Of a stretch of 38,012 bases of DNA, positions 6,280 through 12,172 are shown piece by piece. How positions within the stretch are numbered: position 1 is the stretch's first letter; every line of letters starts with the position of its first letter. Source of the DNA: a virus; IMG/VR virus record IMGVR_UViG_3300034066_000529, positions 1 through 38,012 of that record; one strand, given 5' to 3'. The translations under genes and the position numbers were made by a program. The notes below the pieces were generated by a model. It was given only the letters and a program-made list of their open reading frames with translations. It did not search any database and had not been told where the DNA came from.

Positions 6280-6911
6280 TGGATGACAAGACCTACCTTG
6301 TTGGATGGATTGAACCATTTGGTCGCTTGCACATCCTCGTCCATAGCATCCACATATCCTGCGATGTTCATATCCTCGTAGGTAGGGAATACCTTGGCGT
6401 GCCTGTCCATATTCACGTCTACGTACGCATCCTCTTTGCTACCTTGAGAGAAGATGATGTCGTAGTTGTCGGGCATCAAGCCTGCATCGATTACAGCCTT
6501 CCACAGACGTACGGATTTGGTATAGCTGTAGAATCTGACGTTGGGTAATGCATTAGCAATTGCTAACCATTTATTTATGTAATCACGGGAGTAGTAATCT
6601 CCTGAATCATGAACTCGGACGAACTTGGCTTTTGTTCGCACGATGTCGCGCACCATGTCATCCACGAACGAATCCAATTTGGTCTGTTCATATCTCCACT
6701 GATACGCATTTCGTGCAGCAGGCCATATGTACGCACCTTTCCGCGCATAGCACATATGACATGGGGATGTTATATCCTCGACATTCGCGAAGGGACAGGT
6801 TACCTTTCCCTGTGCATCCCTGTACGCAGGGATTCCGAAGTTCACGACCTTGAATCCGATTGCTTTACTTGTCTTCGCAAGCTTGCTATTTTGTGAGAGT
6901 AATTGTGGCAT
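6276..6911 (-). CDS. gp88-like phage protein (mycobacteriophage 'gene product 88' family), 211 aa
   Basis: Start chosen at the ATG at 6911 (MPQLLSQNSKLAKTSK); the open frame continues to a TTG in the -7 box that is unlikely to be used. The protein carries the gp88 hallmark: N-terminal NSKLAKTSKAIGFKVVNFGI, then TCPFANVEDITSPCHMCYAR with three cysteines in a CPFA-x(n)-CxxCYA arrangement, AYQWRYEQT, FVRVHDSGDYYSRDYINKW and a C-terminal FYSYTKSVRLWK. The Cys cluster suggests metal or iron-sulphur binding, but no activity is established to my knowledge. It follows a 24-aa leader frame by 2 nt and shares its promoter at 6993-7047. Confidence 0.8.
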   Translation of the reverse strand: MPQLLSQNSKLAKTSKAIGFKVVNFGIPAYRDAQGKVTCPFANVEDITSPCHMCYARKGAYIWPAARNAYQWRYEQTKLDSFVDDMVRDIVRTKAKFVRVHDSGDYYSRDYINKWLAIANALPNVRFYSYTKSVRLWKAVIDAGLMPDNYDIIFSQGSKEDAYVDVNMDRHAKVFPTYEDMNIAGYVDAMDEDVQATKWFNPSNKVGLVIH

Positions 6912-6913
6912 TG

Positions 6914-6988
6914 TTATTGATTTTTGTGATTCGCATAATGGCAAATCAGGATGGAGAAATAGAGGATGGTGAGGATTGCTGAAATCAT
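6914..6988 (-). CDS. 24-aa hydrophobic leader peptide, possible small membrane protein
   Basis: The ATG at 6988 begins only 4 nt after the putative -7 box (6993-7000), so the mRNA may begin at or near this codon. The product starts MISAILTILYFSILIC, a single hydrophobic helix, then a polar tail (HYANHKNQ). Its TAA is 2 nt from the gp88-like ATG. It could be a true microprotein or simply a leader that couples translation. Confidence 0.4.
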   Translation of the reverse strand: MISAILTILYFSILICHYANHKNQ

Positions 6989-6992
6989 GAGA

Positions 6993-7047
6993 CAAAGATG
7001 AGACGAGATTTTCTGCTGTGCAAATTCTGCTTGTTAACAGATGTTAA
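6993..7047 (-). promoter_or_regulatory. left-arm class promoter upstream of the gp88-like gene
   Basis: TTAAC blocks at 7033-7037 and 7043-7047, -33 TTG at 7021-7023, 20 nt spacer, CATCTTTG at 6993-7000. Spacing is identical to the promoter at 6225. The stop codon of the 87-aa gene overlaps the outer block. Confidence 0.75.
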
Positions 7048-7307
7048 TTCGATGGTTGCCATTCAATTGGAAGACAGCACAGCAGTACAGAACTTTTGCA
7101 TCGTTTGAGAGTTGAGTACGAGTTCGCCCAAACAATGCCGTCTTGCATATCACGAACTTCTACCCTCCACAATCCTGTATCTGTCCTGTAGCGAATTTCA
7201 CAGGAGAACCATTCTCGCTTGTTCTTGTCGAAACTCAATTGTTCAGAATAGAATTGACTTGCGTAGACTCCTTTGTACTGCCGAATGAATGTTGCCGAGT
7301 ATTTCAT
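7044..7307 (-). CDS. hypothetical protein, 87 aa
   Basis: Not recognised. Beta-rich with many aromatic residues (FIRQYKGVYASQFYSEQLSF, EIRYRTDTGLWRVEVRDM) and a cysteine-bearing C-terminal part (CKSSVLLCCLPIEW). It is the promoter-distal end of the left arm and has its own promoter at 7328-7383. Confidence 0.55.
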   Translation of the reverse strand: MKYSATFIRQYKGVYASQFYSEQLSFDKNKREWFSCEIRYRTDTGLWRVEVRDMQDGIVWANSYSTLKRCKSSVLLCCLPIEWQPSN

Positions 7308-7327
7308 GACCTTGAATGTTGATGGTG

Positions 7328-7383
7328 CAAAGATGCACCACGAATCTCATCCTGTCAAGAGGAGGATCGCCAACAGATGTTAA
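7328..7383 (-). promoter_or_regulatory. left-arm class promoter, degenerate outer element
   Basis: -33 TTG at 7356-7358, 20 nt spacer, CATCTTTG at 7328-7335, and one good TTAAC block (7379-7383). The partner block (7369-7373, TTGGC on the minus strand) is degenerate, and the pair is one base farther from the -7 box than at the sister promoters. Confidence 0.6.
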
Positions 7384-7461
7384 AACGCCCACAATGCATC
7401 GCATACATATGAATCGCGCGACATGCGCGTGTACGAAACCCAAATGACATTTCCAAACGCT

Positions 7462-7480
7462 TTAACAATCGTTAACAATC
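7462..7480 (+). repeat. TTAACAATC direct repeat, 10-bp period
   Basis: TTAACAATC occurs at 7462-7470 and 7472-7480. The TTAAC-N5-TTAAC arrangement equals the upstream element of the left-arm promoters but in the opposite orientation, and no CATCTTTG lies at the expected distance on this strand. Confidence 0.6.
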
Positions 7481-7499
7481 AGCAGTTTACGTTTAGTAT

Positions 7500-7520
7500 T
7501 TGCATTGCACATGAATGCAA
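7500..7520. repeat. hairpin-forming inverted repeat
   Basis: TTGCATT (7500-7506) and AATGCAA (7514-7520) are perfect reverse complements around a 7-nt loop, GCACATG. There is no T-run next to it. A protein-binding or cruciform site is possible. Confidence 0.5.
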
Positions 7521-7544
7521 GTAATGCGCATAAGATGGTGTAGA

Positions 7545-7780
7545 TGTTTAGGTAGTGTATATGGGTAGGGTGATTATCAATGAGTTACGTCACGTCACCT
7601 AAACCTTCACGTTAACCAATGCTACCTAACTCGTTGACGTACAAGGCATTGCCCAAACGTACAAAAAATGCTAAATGTTATGCCAAAAAGTGTTAAAATG
7701 CTAGGCCACGGGGTCGCGGAATCGAGTTCGGGTCGCGTAGGGGGACGTGCGTGTAGTAGTAAGAATCCCCTACCTAAACA
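7545..7780. repeat. 11-bp inverted repeat with related copies between (iteron-like)
   Basis: TGTTTAGGTAG at 7545-7555 is exactly complementary to CTACCTAAACA at 7770-7780. Partial copies CACCTAAAC (about 7596-7604) and CTACCTAA (about 7622-7629) lie between the two arms, giving four sites of one motif in about 235 bp. Confidence 0.6.
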
Positions 7781-7796
7781 TTTCTAAATCGTTTTT

Positions 7797-8099
7797 TTAC
7801 AACCCTTCTATGCGCAGGTTGTTTCTATTGGTGTAGACTGATCTGAGTCCTTTAGAACCTGTGATGATTGTTCCCTTGTCGGAATTGCGCTTTGCGTTCA
7901 TCTCTGCTCTAGCTCTTTTCTTTTGGGTCTGCTTGCCTCTACGGTCGAGTTCAGAAAGCAGTTCACCGACGTTCTGGGTACGCTTGGTATTCCCGAATTG
8001 GTCTTGTTTAGCTTCCCCTCTGTACTTGTCTGTGATCACAAGACCTGGCTTCTTGGCTGGAGTCTTACCTCCTTTGTTGTAACTCTTCATGCACTTCAT
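7797..8099 (-). CDS. basic protein with MKCMK...GG N-terminus, 100 aa
   Basis: Not recognised as an enzyme. It is Lys/Arg-rich throughout (KKRARAEMNAKRN) and starts MKCMKSYNKGGKTPAKKPG, very like the 130-aa protein at 10263 (MKCMKKYADGGVGP). Such short basic Y-x-x-GG proteins are frequent among virion-region genes of Bacteroidota phages. It has a TATATTTG box 4 nt before its ATG, the same type as the right-arm genes, so it is probably expressed with them although it points left. Confidence 0.6.
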   Translation of the reverse strand: MKCMKSYNKGGKTPAKKPGLVITDKYRGEAKQDQFGNTKRTQNVGELLSELDRRGKQTQKKRARAEMNAKRNSDKGTIITGSKGLRSVYTNRNNLRIEGL

Positions 8100-8103
8100 A
8101 CAG

Positions 8104-8111
8104 CAAATATA
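8104..8111 (-). promoter_or_regulatory. TATATTTG -7 box, near-leaderless
   Basis: TATATTTG on the minus strand with CTGT before the ATG of the gene at 8099, preceded by a T-rich tract. The block ATATTTGCTGTATG is identical to the one before the gene at 35577. No -33 TTG is found 17-23 nt upstream. Confidence 0.6.
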
Positions 8112-8158
8112 TAAAAATCAGTTATTTCATTTTCTTGAAAAAAAACATCTTGAAACGC

Positions 8159-8189
8159 TTGACTTTTACCGTTTTTTGTTGTAACTTCG
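8159..8189 (+). promoter_or_regulatory. possible plus-strand promoter of the strand-switch region
   Basis: TTG (8159-8161), 20 nt spacer and TAACTTCG (8182-8189) approximate the Bacteroidota pattern with one mismatch in the -7 box. It would start RNA near 8193, at the first direct repeat that flanks the hairpin. Confidence 0.3.
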
Positions 8190-8194
8190 CGAAC

Positions 8195-8280
8195 AGTTGA
8201 AGACGTGGAAAACGAAATCGACTGCGGGGCGTGCTTGAGGCCGCCCGCTGCGATTAGGTGGAAGACGTTGAAAACGGTAA
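8195..8280 (+). other. direct repeats flanking a GC-rich hairpin: candidate structured RNA or operator
   Basis: Two 20-bp direct repeats (8195-8214 and 8257-8276; 17 of 20 identical, core GAAGACG and GAAAACG) flank a hairpin at 8216-8255 with stems AATCG/CGATT and GCGGG/CCCGC. TTACCGTTTT at 8166-8175 is also the exact reverse complement of AAAACGGTAA at 8271-8280. The GC content of the hairpin stands out from its AT-rich surroundings. No good reading frame covers it from a likely start. Confidence 0.5.
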
Positions 8281-8314
8281 CGTAGAGTGTTGTATACGGG
8301 GTAGCTGTGCTTTA

Positions 8315-8322
8315 TATATTTA
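8315..8322 (+). promoter_or_regulatory. TATATTTA -7 box, near-leaderless
   Basis: TATATTTA followed by four bases and the ATG at 8327. It differs from the right-arm consensus TATATTTG at the last base. Confidence 0.5.
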
Positions 8323-8326
8323 TGCT

Positions 8327-8668
8327 ATGAAAACGACTAAAAAGCCTAATACAAAGGAGTTTAAGCTGTCCCCCAAGCGCAAGATGGACGGGAATGTAGG
8401 GGCGTTAATGCAGGTATTAGAGGAGTGGGATCAGCTACGCCAGGGTTCAGGTATGGAGAACCCATCGATCTACGAGTTGGAGACAGGGAGTAGGACGACC
8501 CCAGAGGGAGAAAGAACTGATTCAGACATACGTGTAGTACTGGGTCCAGATAAGCAGTACAGGACCATGCCTAGGATGGTTGCAGACCCTACGAGCAAGA
8601 CAGGCCAGAGGAAGGTTGGGGACATATATTGGGATGATAACCTCAAGAAGTGGCAAGTAGTAAGATGA
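8327..8668 (+). CDS. hypothetical protein, 113 aa, first gene of the right arm
   Basis: Not recognised. I use the ATG at 8327 because the -7 box lies just before it; an ATG at 8258 would place the promoter inside the gene. The product is basic at the N-terminus (MKTTKKPNTKEFKLSPKRKM) and ends in a compact domain with DSDIRVVLGPDKQYRTMPR and GDIYWDDNLKKWQVVR. The next gene starts within its stop codon (ATGA), so the pair is coupled. Confidence 0.6.
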   Translation: MKTTKKPNTKEFKLSPKRKMDGNVGALMQVLEEWDQLRQGSGMENPSIYELETGSRTTPEGERTDSDIRVVLGPDKQYRTMPRMVADPTSKTGQRKVGDIYWDDNLKKWQVVR

Positions 8669-8802
8669 TCGTCAAGAAAGGAGACCAGTATCAGGTGCGG
8701 AGTAGAAGCGGGAAGCTCCTCGGTACGCACGAGACCAGAGAGAAGGCCCTCAGGCAGCTCAGGGCGGTAGAAGCCTCCAAAGCAAGGCAAGGTAAATTGT
8801 AA
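8665..8802 (+). CDS. small basic protein, 45 aa
   Basis: MIVKKGDQYQVRSRSGKLLG is a short beta-hairpin motif, then a helix (HETREKALRQLRAVEASKAR). This resembles small proteins of tailed phages in which a ...K.L G.h.T...A..QL.AVE...' pattern recurs. ATGA overlap with the gene before it shows coupling. Function unknown. Confidence 0.6.
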   Translation: MIVKKGDQYQVRSRSGKLLGTHETREKALRQLRAVEASKARQGKL

Positions 8803-8803
8803 T

Positions 8804-8811
8804 TATATTTG
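8804..8811 (+). promoter_or_regulatory. TATATTTG -7 box before the gene at 8818
   Basis: TATATTTG ends 6 nt before the ATG. No -33 TTG at the expected distance. Confidence 0.55.
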
Positions 8812-8817
8812 CCGTAA

Positions 8818-9246
8818 ATGGCTACATTAAGCGTAACTATAAAGGAGGAGGTGAACCTCAACGGTGCAACCAGAGGTAGCACTATAGTAAACAACATCAC
8901 TTCCGTAAACAAGGTCTACCACCAGCTGATTACGGCTGGGACTACGGAAACAGTTCTGTTCAGCACAGCAGCTACGGAGGCTGGATCGACGTTTGCCCCA
9001 GCAGATGTCAAGTACATCCGCATCACGAACATCAATGCTACCAATGTGACCTGTAATATTCGTATTGCAGACGCTGCTCAGGAGTATTTCGTGCAGCTCG
9101 ACCCGAACGAAAGTTACGTGCTTGGGAATGCCCTGTTGGATGCTAATGATTCAGTTGGGAACAACGTCACCATGTCCAACATCACCTCCATAAAGGGTAA
9201 AACTGCATCAAGTTCTGCTCTTTTGGAAGTGTTTGTTGCTGTTTAA
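8818..9246 (+). CDS. putative minor virion protein, 142 aa, beta-rich
   Basis: A Thr/Asn/Val-rich protein with no Cys-based or catalytic motif apart from single Cys residues. The central pattern VKYIRITNINATNVTCNIRI, then EYFVQLDPNESYVL, is shared with the proteins at 29261 (KVYLKNTSSNAAEYFLVTI) and 29672 (YVFIRNLGNEREKYAFVF), so the three are likely paralogues with a beta-sandwich fold. This suggests a decoration or other repeated virion component. It has its own near-leaderless promoter. Confidence 0.55.
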   Translation: MATLSVTIKEEVNLNGATRGSTIVNNITSVNKVYHQLITAGTTETVLFSTAATEAGSTFAPADVKYIRITNINATNVTCNIRIADAAQEYFVQLDPNESYVLGNALLDANDSVGNNVTMSNITSIKGKTASSSALLEVFVAV

Positions 9247-9276
9247 AAGCATCATAAACTACGTTTTTTGACTACA

Positions 9277-9384
9277 ATGATGTACAAAGCCGATAAATCG
9301 AAGGGGAAGATCAAGACCCCAAAAGCAGTTCCTGCAAAGGGTAAGATCAACGTCACCAAACCCATCAAACCAAAAGGGAAATAA
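9277..9384 (+). CDS. tiny Lys-rich protein, 35 aa
   Basis: The ATG at 9277 (second ATG at 9280) opens a frame coding MMYKADKSKGKIKTPKAVPA and then KGKINVTKPIKPKGK. About a third of residues are Lys. Its TAA shares a base with the next ATG (TAATG), which supports translation. It could bind DNA in the head; this is inference. Confidence 0.5.
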   Translation: MMYKADKSKGKIKTPKAVPAKGKINVTKPIKPKGK

Positions 9385-10250
9385 TGCGCATATATAAGAA
9401 AGGGGGGAAGTCGGATGAAAATCCACCCAAGCCAGCCCCTGCACCAGATAGATTGAGATCTAGAGGGCTGCCAGAGCAACCCCAACCAGAGTTTCAGACG
9501 AATACGCTGGGTAGGTTGCAGCAGATGATGGAGGCTATGCAGAGATCCGACGTGCCTCGCGACTTTGGGCCTAGGGCTACTAGAGAAGACGTGATTCAGT
9601 ACCTCGCAAATAGGTACAATATGCCCGTTGAAGATGTAGCTGCCGATATGCCAGAGCCTGTACGCACCTATGTCATGCCAAGAGCTGGAGGAGGAGGTAG
9701 CTTAGACCAAGGAGCCGTAGGTATGTACAACCGAAGACAGTTCTCTGGCGAGAAGCGTAGAAACAATCCATTCGAAAATAAGAATATACTGGTTGCTGGG
9801 AACGAGGCTGACAACCCCTTCACGAGAAATGAAGAACTGATTCACTCTATGCAGCCAAGAAACGAAACTGGATCGTTTGTGGACCAATACACCTATGCCG
9901 ATTTGGTAGATCCCGTTCTTAAAAGACTTGCTGAAGTAGATGGGATTGATATGAGAGATCCAGAGGTGGCAGCAGACATCGCATACTCCTTTGATCCACA
10001 AGAGATGGAGGCTAAGATGATGACTCAGAAGATGATTCTTCGTAACGCAGGTATCATTGGAGAAGGAGAACTGACTGAAGAGGATCTCGACAATATGTAC
10101 CTCTATGCAAACGATATGTATAGAAGCCCAGAAGAGCGTTCTAGAGAAGGATCTTATGACCTTATCAGGCTTCTTGGAAGGCCAACAGACAATCGTTCTC
10201 AAGACCCAGAATACAGGGCAGCTCTTTTAAATCTGTTTAACAAACTGTAA
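9384..10250 (+). CDS. hypothetical protein, 288 aa, Y-x-x-GG N-terminus
   Basis: Not assigned. The N-terminus MRIYKKGGKSDENPPKPAPA is basic then Pro-rich and disordered. A globular C-terminal part follows from about residue 95 (VRTYVMPRAGGGG; RRQFSGEKRRNNPF). The stretch NEADNPFTRNEELIHSMQPR resembles the helix of HExxH metalloproteases but lacks the first His, so activity is doubtful. The remainder is helical and acidic (LTEEDLDNMYLYANDMYRS). A virion or maturation role is possible from context. Confidence 0.55.
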   Translation: MRIYKKGGKSDENPPKPAPAPDRLRSRGLPEQPQPEFQTNTLGRLQQMMEAMQRSDVPRDFGPRATREDVIQYLANRYNMPVEDVAADMPEPVRTYVMPRAGGGGSLDQGAVGMYNRRQFSGEKRRNNPFENKNILVAGNEADNPFTRNEELIHSMQPRNETGSFVDQYTYADLVDPVLKRLAEVDGIDMRDPEVAADIAYSFDPQEMEAKMMTQKMILRNAGIIGEGELTEEDLDNMYLYANDMYRSPEERSREGSYDLIRLLGRPTDNRSQDPEYRAALLNLFNKL

Positions 10251-10258
10251 TATATTTG
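10251..10258 (+). promoter_or_regulatory. TATATTTG -7 box, near-leaderless
   Basis: TATATTTG begins one base after the stop codon of the 288-aa gene and is 4 nt from the ATG at 10263. Confidence 0.6.
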
Positions 10259-10262
10259 TCTC

Positions 10263-10655
10263 ATGAAGTGTATGAAGAAATATGCCGACGGAGGCGTTGG
10301 TCCAAAAAGAAAGCGTGCAAACACAGGCATCAACTTTGATAGCGCCCCCAGCCTTAGGGATAGAGTATCAAATAAGCTTTACACGCCAAAATCATGTGGT
10401 GGGCTTGGGTTTACAAAAAAAGAACCACGACCCCCACAACAAGTTCAAATGGGTTCACCTGTTTCAGGTAATAGTAAACCCCCAAAGGCCATCGATAGAA
10501 GCAGAATTGTCACTCCAAAAGAGCTTGAAAGACAGCGCGAGAAAGAAGCAAGACAGCAGAAAAGACAAGACCGTCGCTCTATGACTAGAGGAGAAAGAAA
10601 GGCTGCTGAACAAAAAGCCAAAGATCAGCGTTACGCAGGACCAAGATTTTTGTAA
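10263..10655 (+). CDS. basic protein with MKCMK...GG N-terminus, 130 aa
   Basis: It starts MKCMKKYADGGVGPKRKRA, paralogous at the N-terminus to the gene at 7797-8099. The C-terminal half is a long, very charged helix (ELERQREKEARQQKRQDRR). Probably disordered or nucleic-acid binding; no fold is recognised. The shared start suggests a common targeting or assembly signal. Confidence 0.6.
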   Translation: MKCMKKYADGGVGPKRKRANTGINFDSAPSLRDRVSNKLYTPKSCGGLGFTKKEPRPPQQVQMGSPVSGNSKPPKAIDRSRIVTPKELERQREKEARQQKRQDRRSMTRGERKAAEQKAKDQRYAGPRFL

Positions 10656-10687
10656 TTATTATCAAATCATATAAAAAACCATAAGTC

Positions 10688-11071
10688 ATGAGAGTAGAGG
10701 TGTCATGGAAAGGAAAAAAAGATAAGAAAGATCCAGTTAAGAACTTATCTAAAAGCGGTATGTCAAACCCCGTTGCAAAAAGCAGCCCAGCATTCGCTAA
10801 AGGCGGTGTTGTGGCCCCAGCCAAGAAGAACAAGAAAGAGCCAGTTAAAAACTTGGGTAAAAGCAGTCCAGCTTTTGAAAAAGGAGGAGTCATGAACGCA
10901 AAACCAAAGCACCCCGCCGTACGCAAGCAGAGCGTAGCAAGCAAAGTGGCATCAGCTGTCAAAGGGGCCGTCAAAGGCGCTGTGGCTGGTAAGACGAAAC
11001 AACATCCTGCTATGCGTGCCAATAAAAAAGGCAATGCAAACATTGCGGCTAACAGAGCTAAAAAGAAGTAA
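10688..11071 (+). CDS. Lys-rich internal-repeat protein, 127 aa
   Basis: A histone H1-like composition with no globular core. An internal repeat is visible: KKDPVKNL...KSSPAFAKGGV at about residues 13-40 and KKEPVKNLGKSSPAFEKGGV at about 48-67. The C-terminal half is an Ala/Lys/Val segment (VASKVASAVKGAVKGAVAG) followed by KKGNANIAANRAKKK. Likely to bind DNA or another acidic partner, perhaps packaged in the virion; this is inferred from composition only. A strong terminator follows. Confidence 0.6.
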   Translation: MRVEVSWKGKKDKKDPVKNLSKSGMSNPVAKSSPAFAKGGVVAPAKKNKKEPVKNLGKSSPAFEKGGVMNAKPKHPAVRKQSVASKVASAVKGAVKGAVAGKTKQHPAMRANKKGNANIAANRAKKK

Positions 11072-11110
11072 TTTATACTGATTGGCCCTCTACACGTACT
11101 GTAAACTTAA

Positions 11111-11134
11111 GGGGAGGGGCAACCCTCCCTTTTA
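11111..11134 (+). terminator. intrinsic terminator
   Basis: GGGAGGG (11112-11118) pairs with CCCTCCC (11123-11129) around a GCAA tetraloop, followed by TTTT. It lies 40 nt after the Lys-rich gene and before the endolysin gene. Confidence 0.8.
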
Positions 11135-11146
11135 ACGTCAAAAAAA

Positions 11147-11626
11147 ATGCAACTGAGTAAAAACCTTTACCTTAGCGAAGTCACAAAATCCCAGACTGCA
11201 ATCCAGAAGGGGATCAAAAACGTGCCATCCAAAAAAGAAATAGAGAACCTCAAAGCCATAGCTCAAAATGTATTTCAACCCCTACGAGATCACTTCAATG
11301 TACCGATCGGAATTTCGTCTGGGTTTCGGAGCAAAGCGCTTAATGCTGCGGTTGGGGGCAGCAAGACTTCGGAGCATACGCAGGGCTGCGCCCTCGACCT
11401 TGATGCAGATATTTACGGAGGCATCACAAACAAAGAGATTTTTGACTTCGTCAAGAACAACCTCGAATTCAACCAGCTCATATGGGAGTTCGGGGACGAC
11501 AAAAACCCAGACTGGGTACACGTCTCCTTCCAAGAAGGAAACAACAGGAAGCAAGTCCTGAAGGCTTACAAAGAAAAATTAAACACAGGTAAGAAAGTCA
11601 CCACATACGTTTACTACAATGGCTAA
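11147..11626 (+). CDS. M15-family peptidase endolysin (D-Ala-D-Ala carboxypeptidase-like), 159 aa
   Basis: Cleaves peptide cross-bridges of peptidoglycan at the end of infection. The zinc site is complete: SEHTQGCALDLD gives His77 and Asp84 in the SxHxxGxAxD motif, and WVHVSF gives His125. The preceding GISSGFRSKALNAAVGG is the usual substrate-side loop. The length is typical of single-domain phage M15_3 enzymes without a cell-wall-binding domain. No signal peptide, so export would depend on a holin; a holin-like gene lies at 17172. The next gene starts 8 nt before its stop. Confidence 0.9.
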   Translation: MQLSKNLYLSEVTKSQTAIQKGIKNVPSKKEIENLKAIAQNVFQPLRDHFNVPIGISSGFRSKALNAAVGGSKTSEHTQGCALDLDADIYGGITNKEIFDFVKNNLEFNQLIWEFGDDKNPDWVHVSFQEGNNRKQVLKAYKEKLNTGKKVTTYVYYNG

Positions 11627-11747
11627 GATCAACTCCACTAAAATCCAATTGAACAGCAAGAAGTGTCAAGGATCGCACAGCAAATCCCATTCTTCGAATC
11701 CGAACTCGAAGATGTACAAGAAAGCGTACAGGGGTCAGGGACGCTGA
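11619..11747 (+). CDS. small basic Ser/Lys-rich protein, 42 aa
   Basis: MAKINSTKIQLNSKKCQGSH, followed by SKSHSSNPNSKMYKKAYRG and a basic end. The tail YRGQGR with Ser/Asn/Lys repeats resembles tiny proteins I recall from other Bacteroidota phages. It overlaps the endolysin stop by 8 nt and its 3' end overlaps that of the convergent gene by 13 nt. Confidence 0.55.
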   Translation: MAKINSTKIQLNSKKCQGSHSKSHSSNPNSKMYKKAYRGQGR

Positions 11748-12172
11748 GCAGCGATATCCCTGTAGTAGGACTCTATGATACGCATGGCCTGGGCGGTGAG
11801 GGCATATCTGACCCTGTAGTTCATCTTATGTTCCTCCCTGAACATAGCGTCTTCGTGGGTTCTTGACGGGGTGAGCTTCTCGAAATACTTGAAGATAAAC
11901 CCCTTTGTTTTCAGAGGCTGCACACACCTGTTGTATATGACACGCTTGTTCCACTTCATATCTTTAGAGGCGTAATCCAGCGTGAAGAACTCCAGATCGT
12001 ATGCCCACGTCATGAACCCAAGCATGGGGAGATTCAGTTCATACTTTTTCTGGTAGGCAGCGGTAACAACCCTGTAGTTCTTCATAACATTGCGCTCCCT
12101 GTATTGCTTATCTTTATGCAGGAAGTCTCGGAACATACTTTCACGTTTAACACTTGAATTCTTTTTTGCCAT
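11735..12172 (-). CDS. winged-helix-like putative transcription regulator, 145 aa, on the opposite strand
   Basis: The C-terminal 110 residues look like a MarR/PadR-type winged helix: LGFMTWAYDLEFFTLDYASK, a recognition-like helix KRVIYNRCVQPLKTKGFI, a basic wing region (KYFEKLTPSRTHEDAMFREE) and the closing strand and helix YRVRYALTAQAMRIIESYYR, where the ALTxxAxxII pattern is typical. It is the only minus-strand gene inside the right arm. I use the ATG at 12172, which overlaps the ATG of the divergent gene; an ATG at 12250 is possible. Assignment is inference from pattern. Confidence 0.6.
   Translation of the reverse strand: MAKKNSSVKRESMFRDFLHKDKQYRERNVMKNYRVVTAAYQKKYELNLPMLGFMTWAYDLEFFTLDYASKDMKWNKRVIYNRCVQPLKTKGFIFKYFEKLTPSRTHEDAMFREEHKMNYRVRYALTAQAMRIIESYYRDIAAQRP

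Larger units (their letters stand above)
7384..7796. other. 413-bp non-coding region with iteron-like repeats and hairpins
   Basis: I see no credible gene. The content is repeats: TTAACAATC twice at 7462-7480 (10 bp apart); CGCGC/GCGCG at 7416-7430; a 7-bp hairpin at 7500-7520; TGTTTAGGTAG (7545-7555) and its exact reverse complement at 7770-7780, with related CACCTAAAC and CTACCTAA near 7596 and 7622; GGGTCGCG twice (7711, 7730); and GTAGGGG/CCCCTAC (7737-7743, 7767-7773). It could be a replication origin or a control region; that is inference. Confidence 0.6.

Noticed and set aside
7462-7510. Plus-strand promoter driven by the TTAACAATC pair toward the ATG at 7511
   Set aside because: No CATCTTTG or TATATTTG lies at the distance seen in the left-arm promoters and the frame from 7511 is only 10 codons.
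9384-10250. HExxH-like metalloprotease call from the EELIHSMQ stretch
   Set aside because: The first zinc-ligand His is a Glu, and no second conserved zinc ligand could be placed; listed as hypothetical instead.
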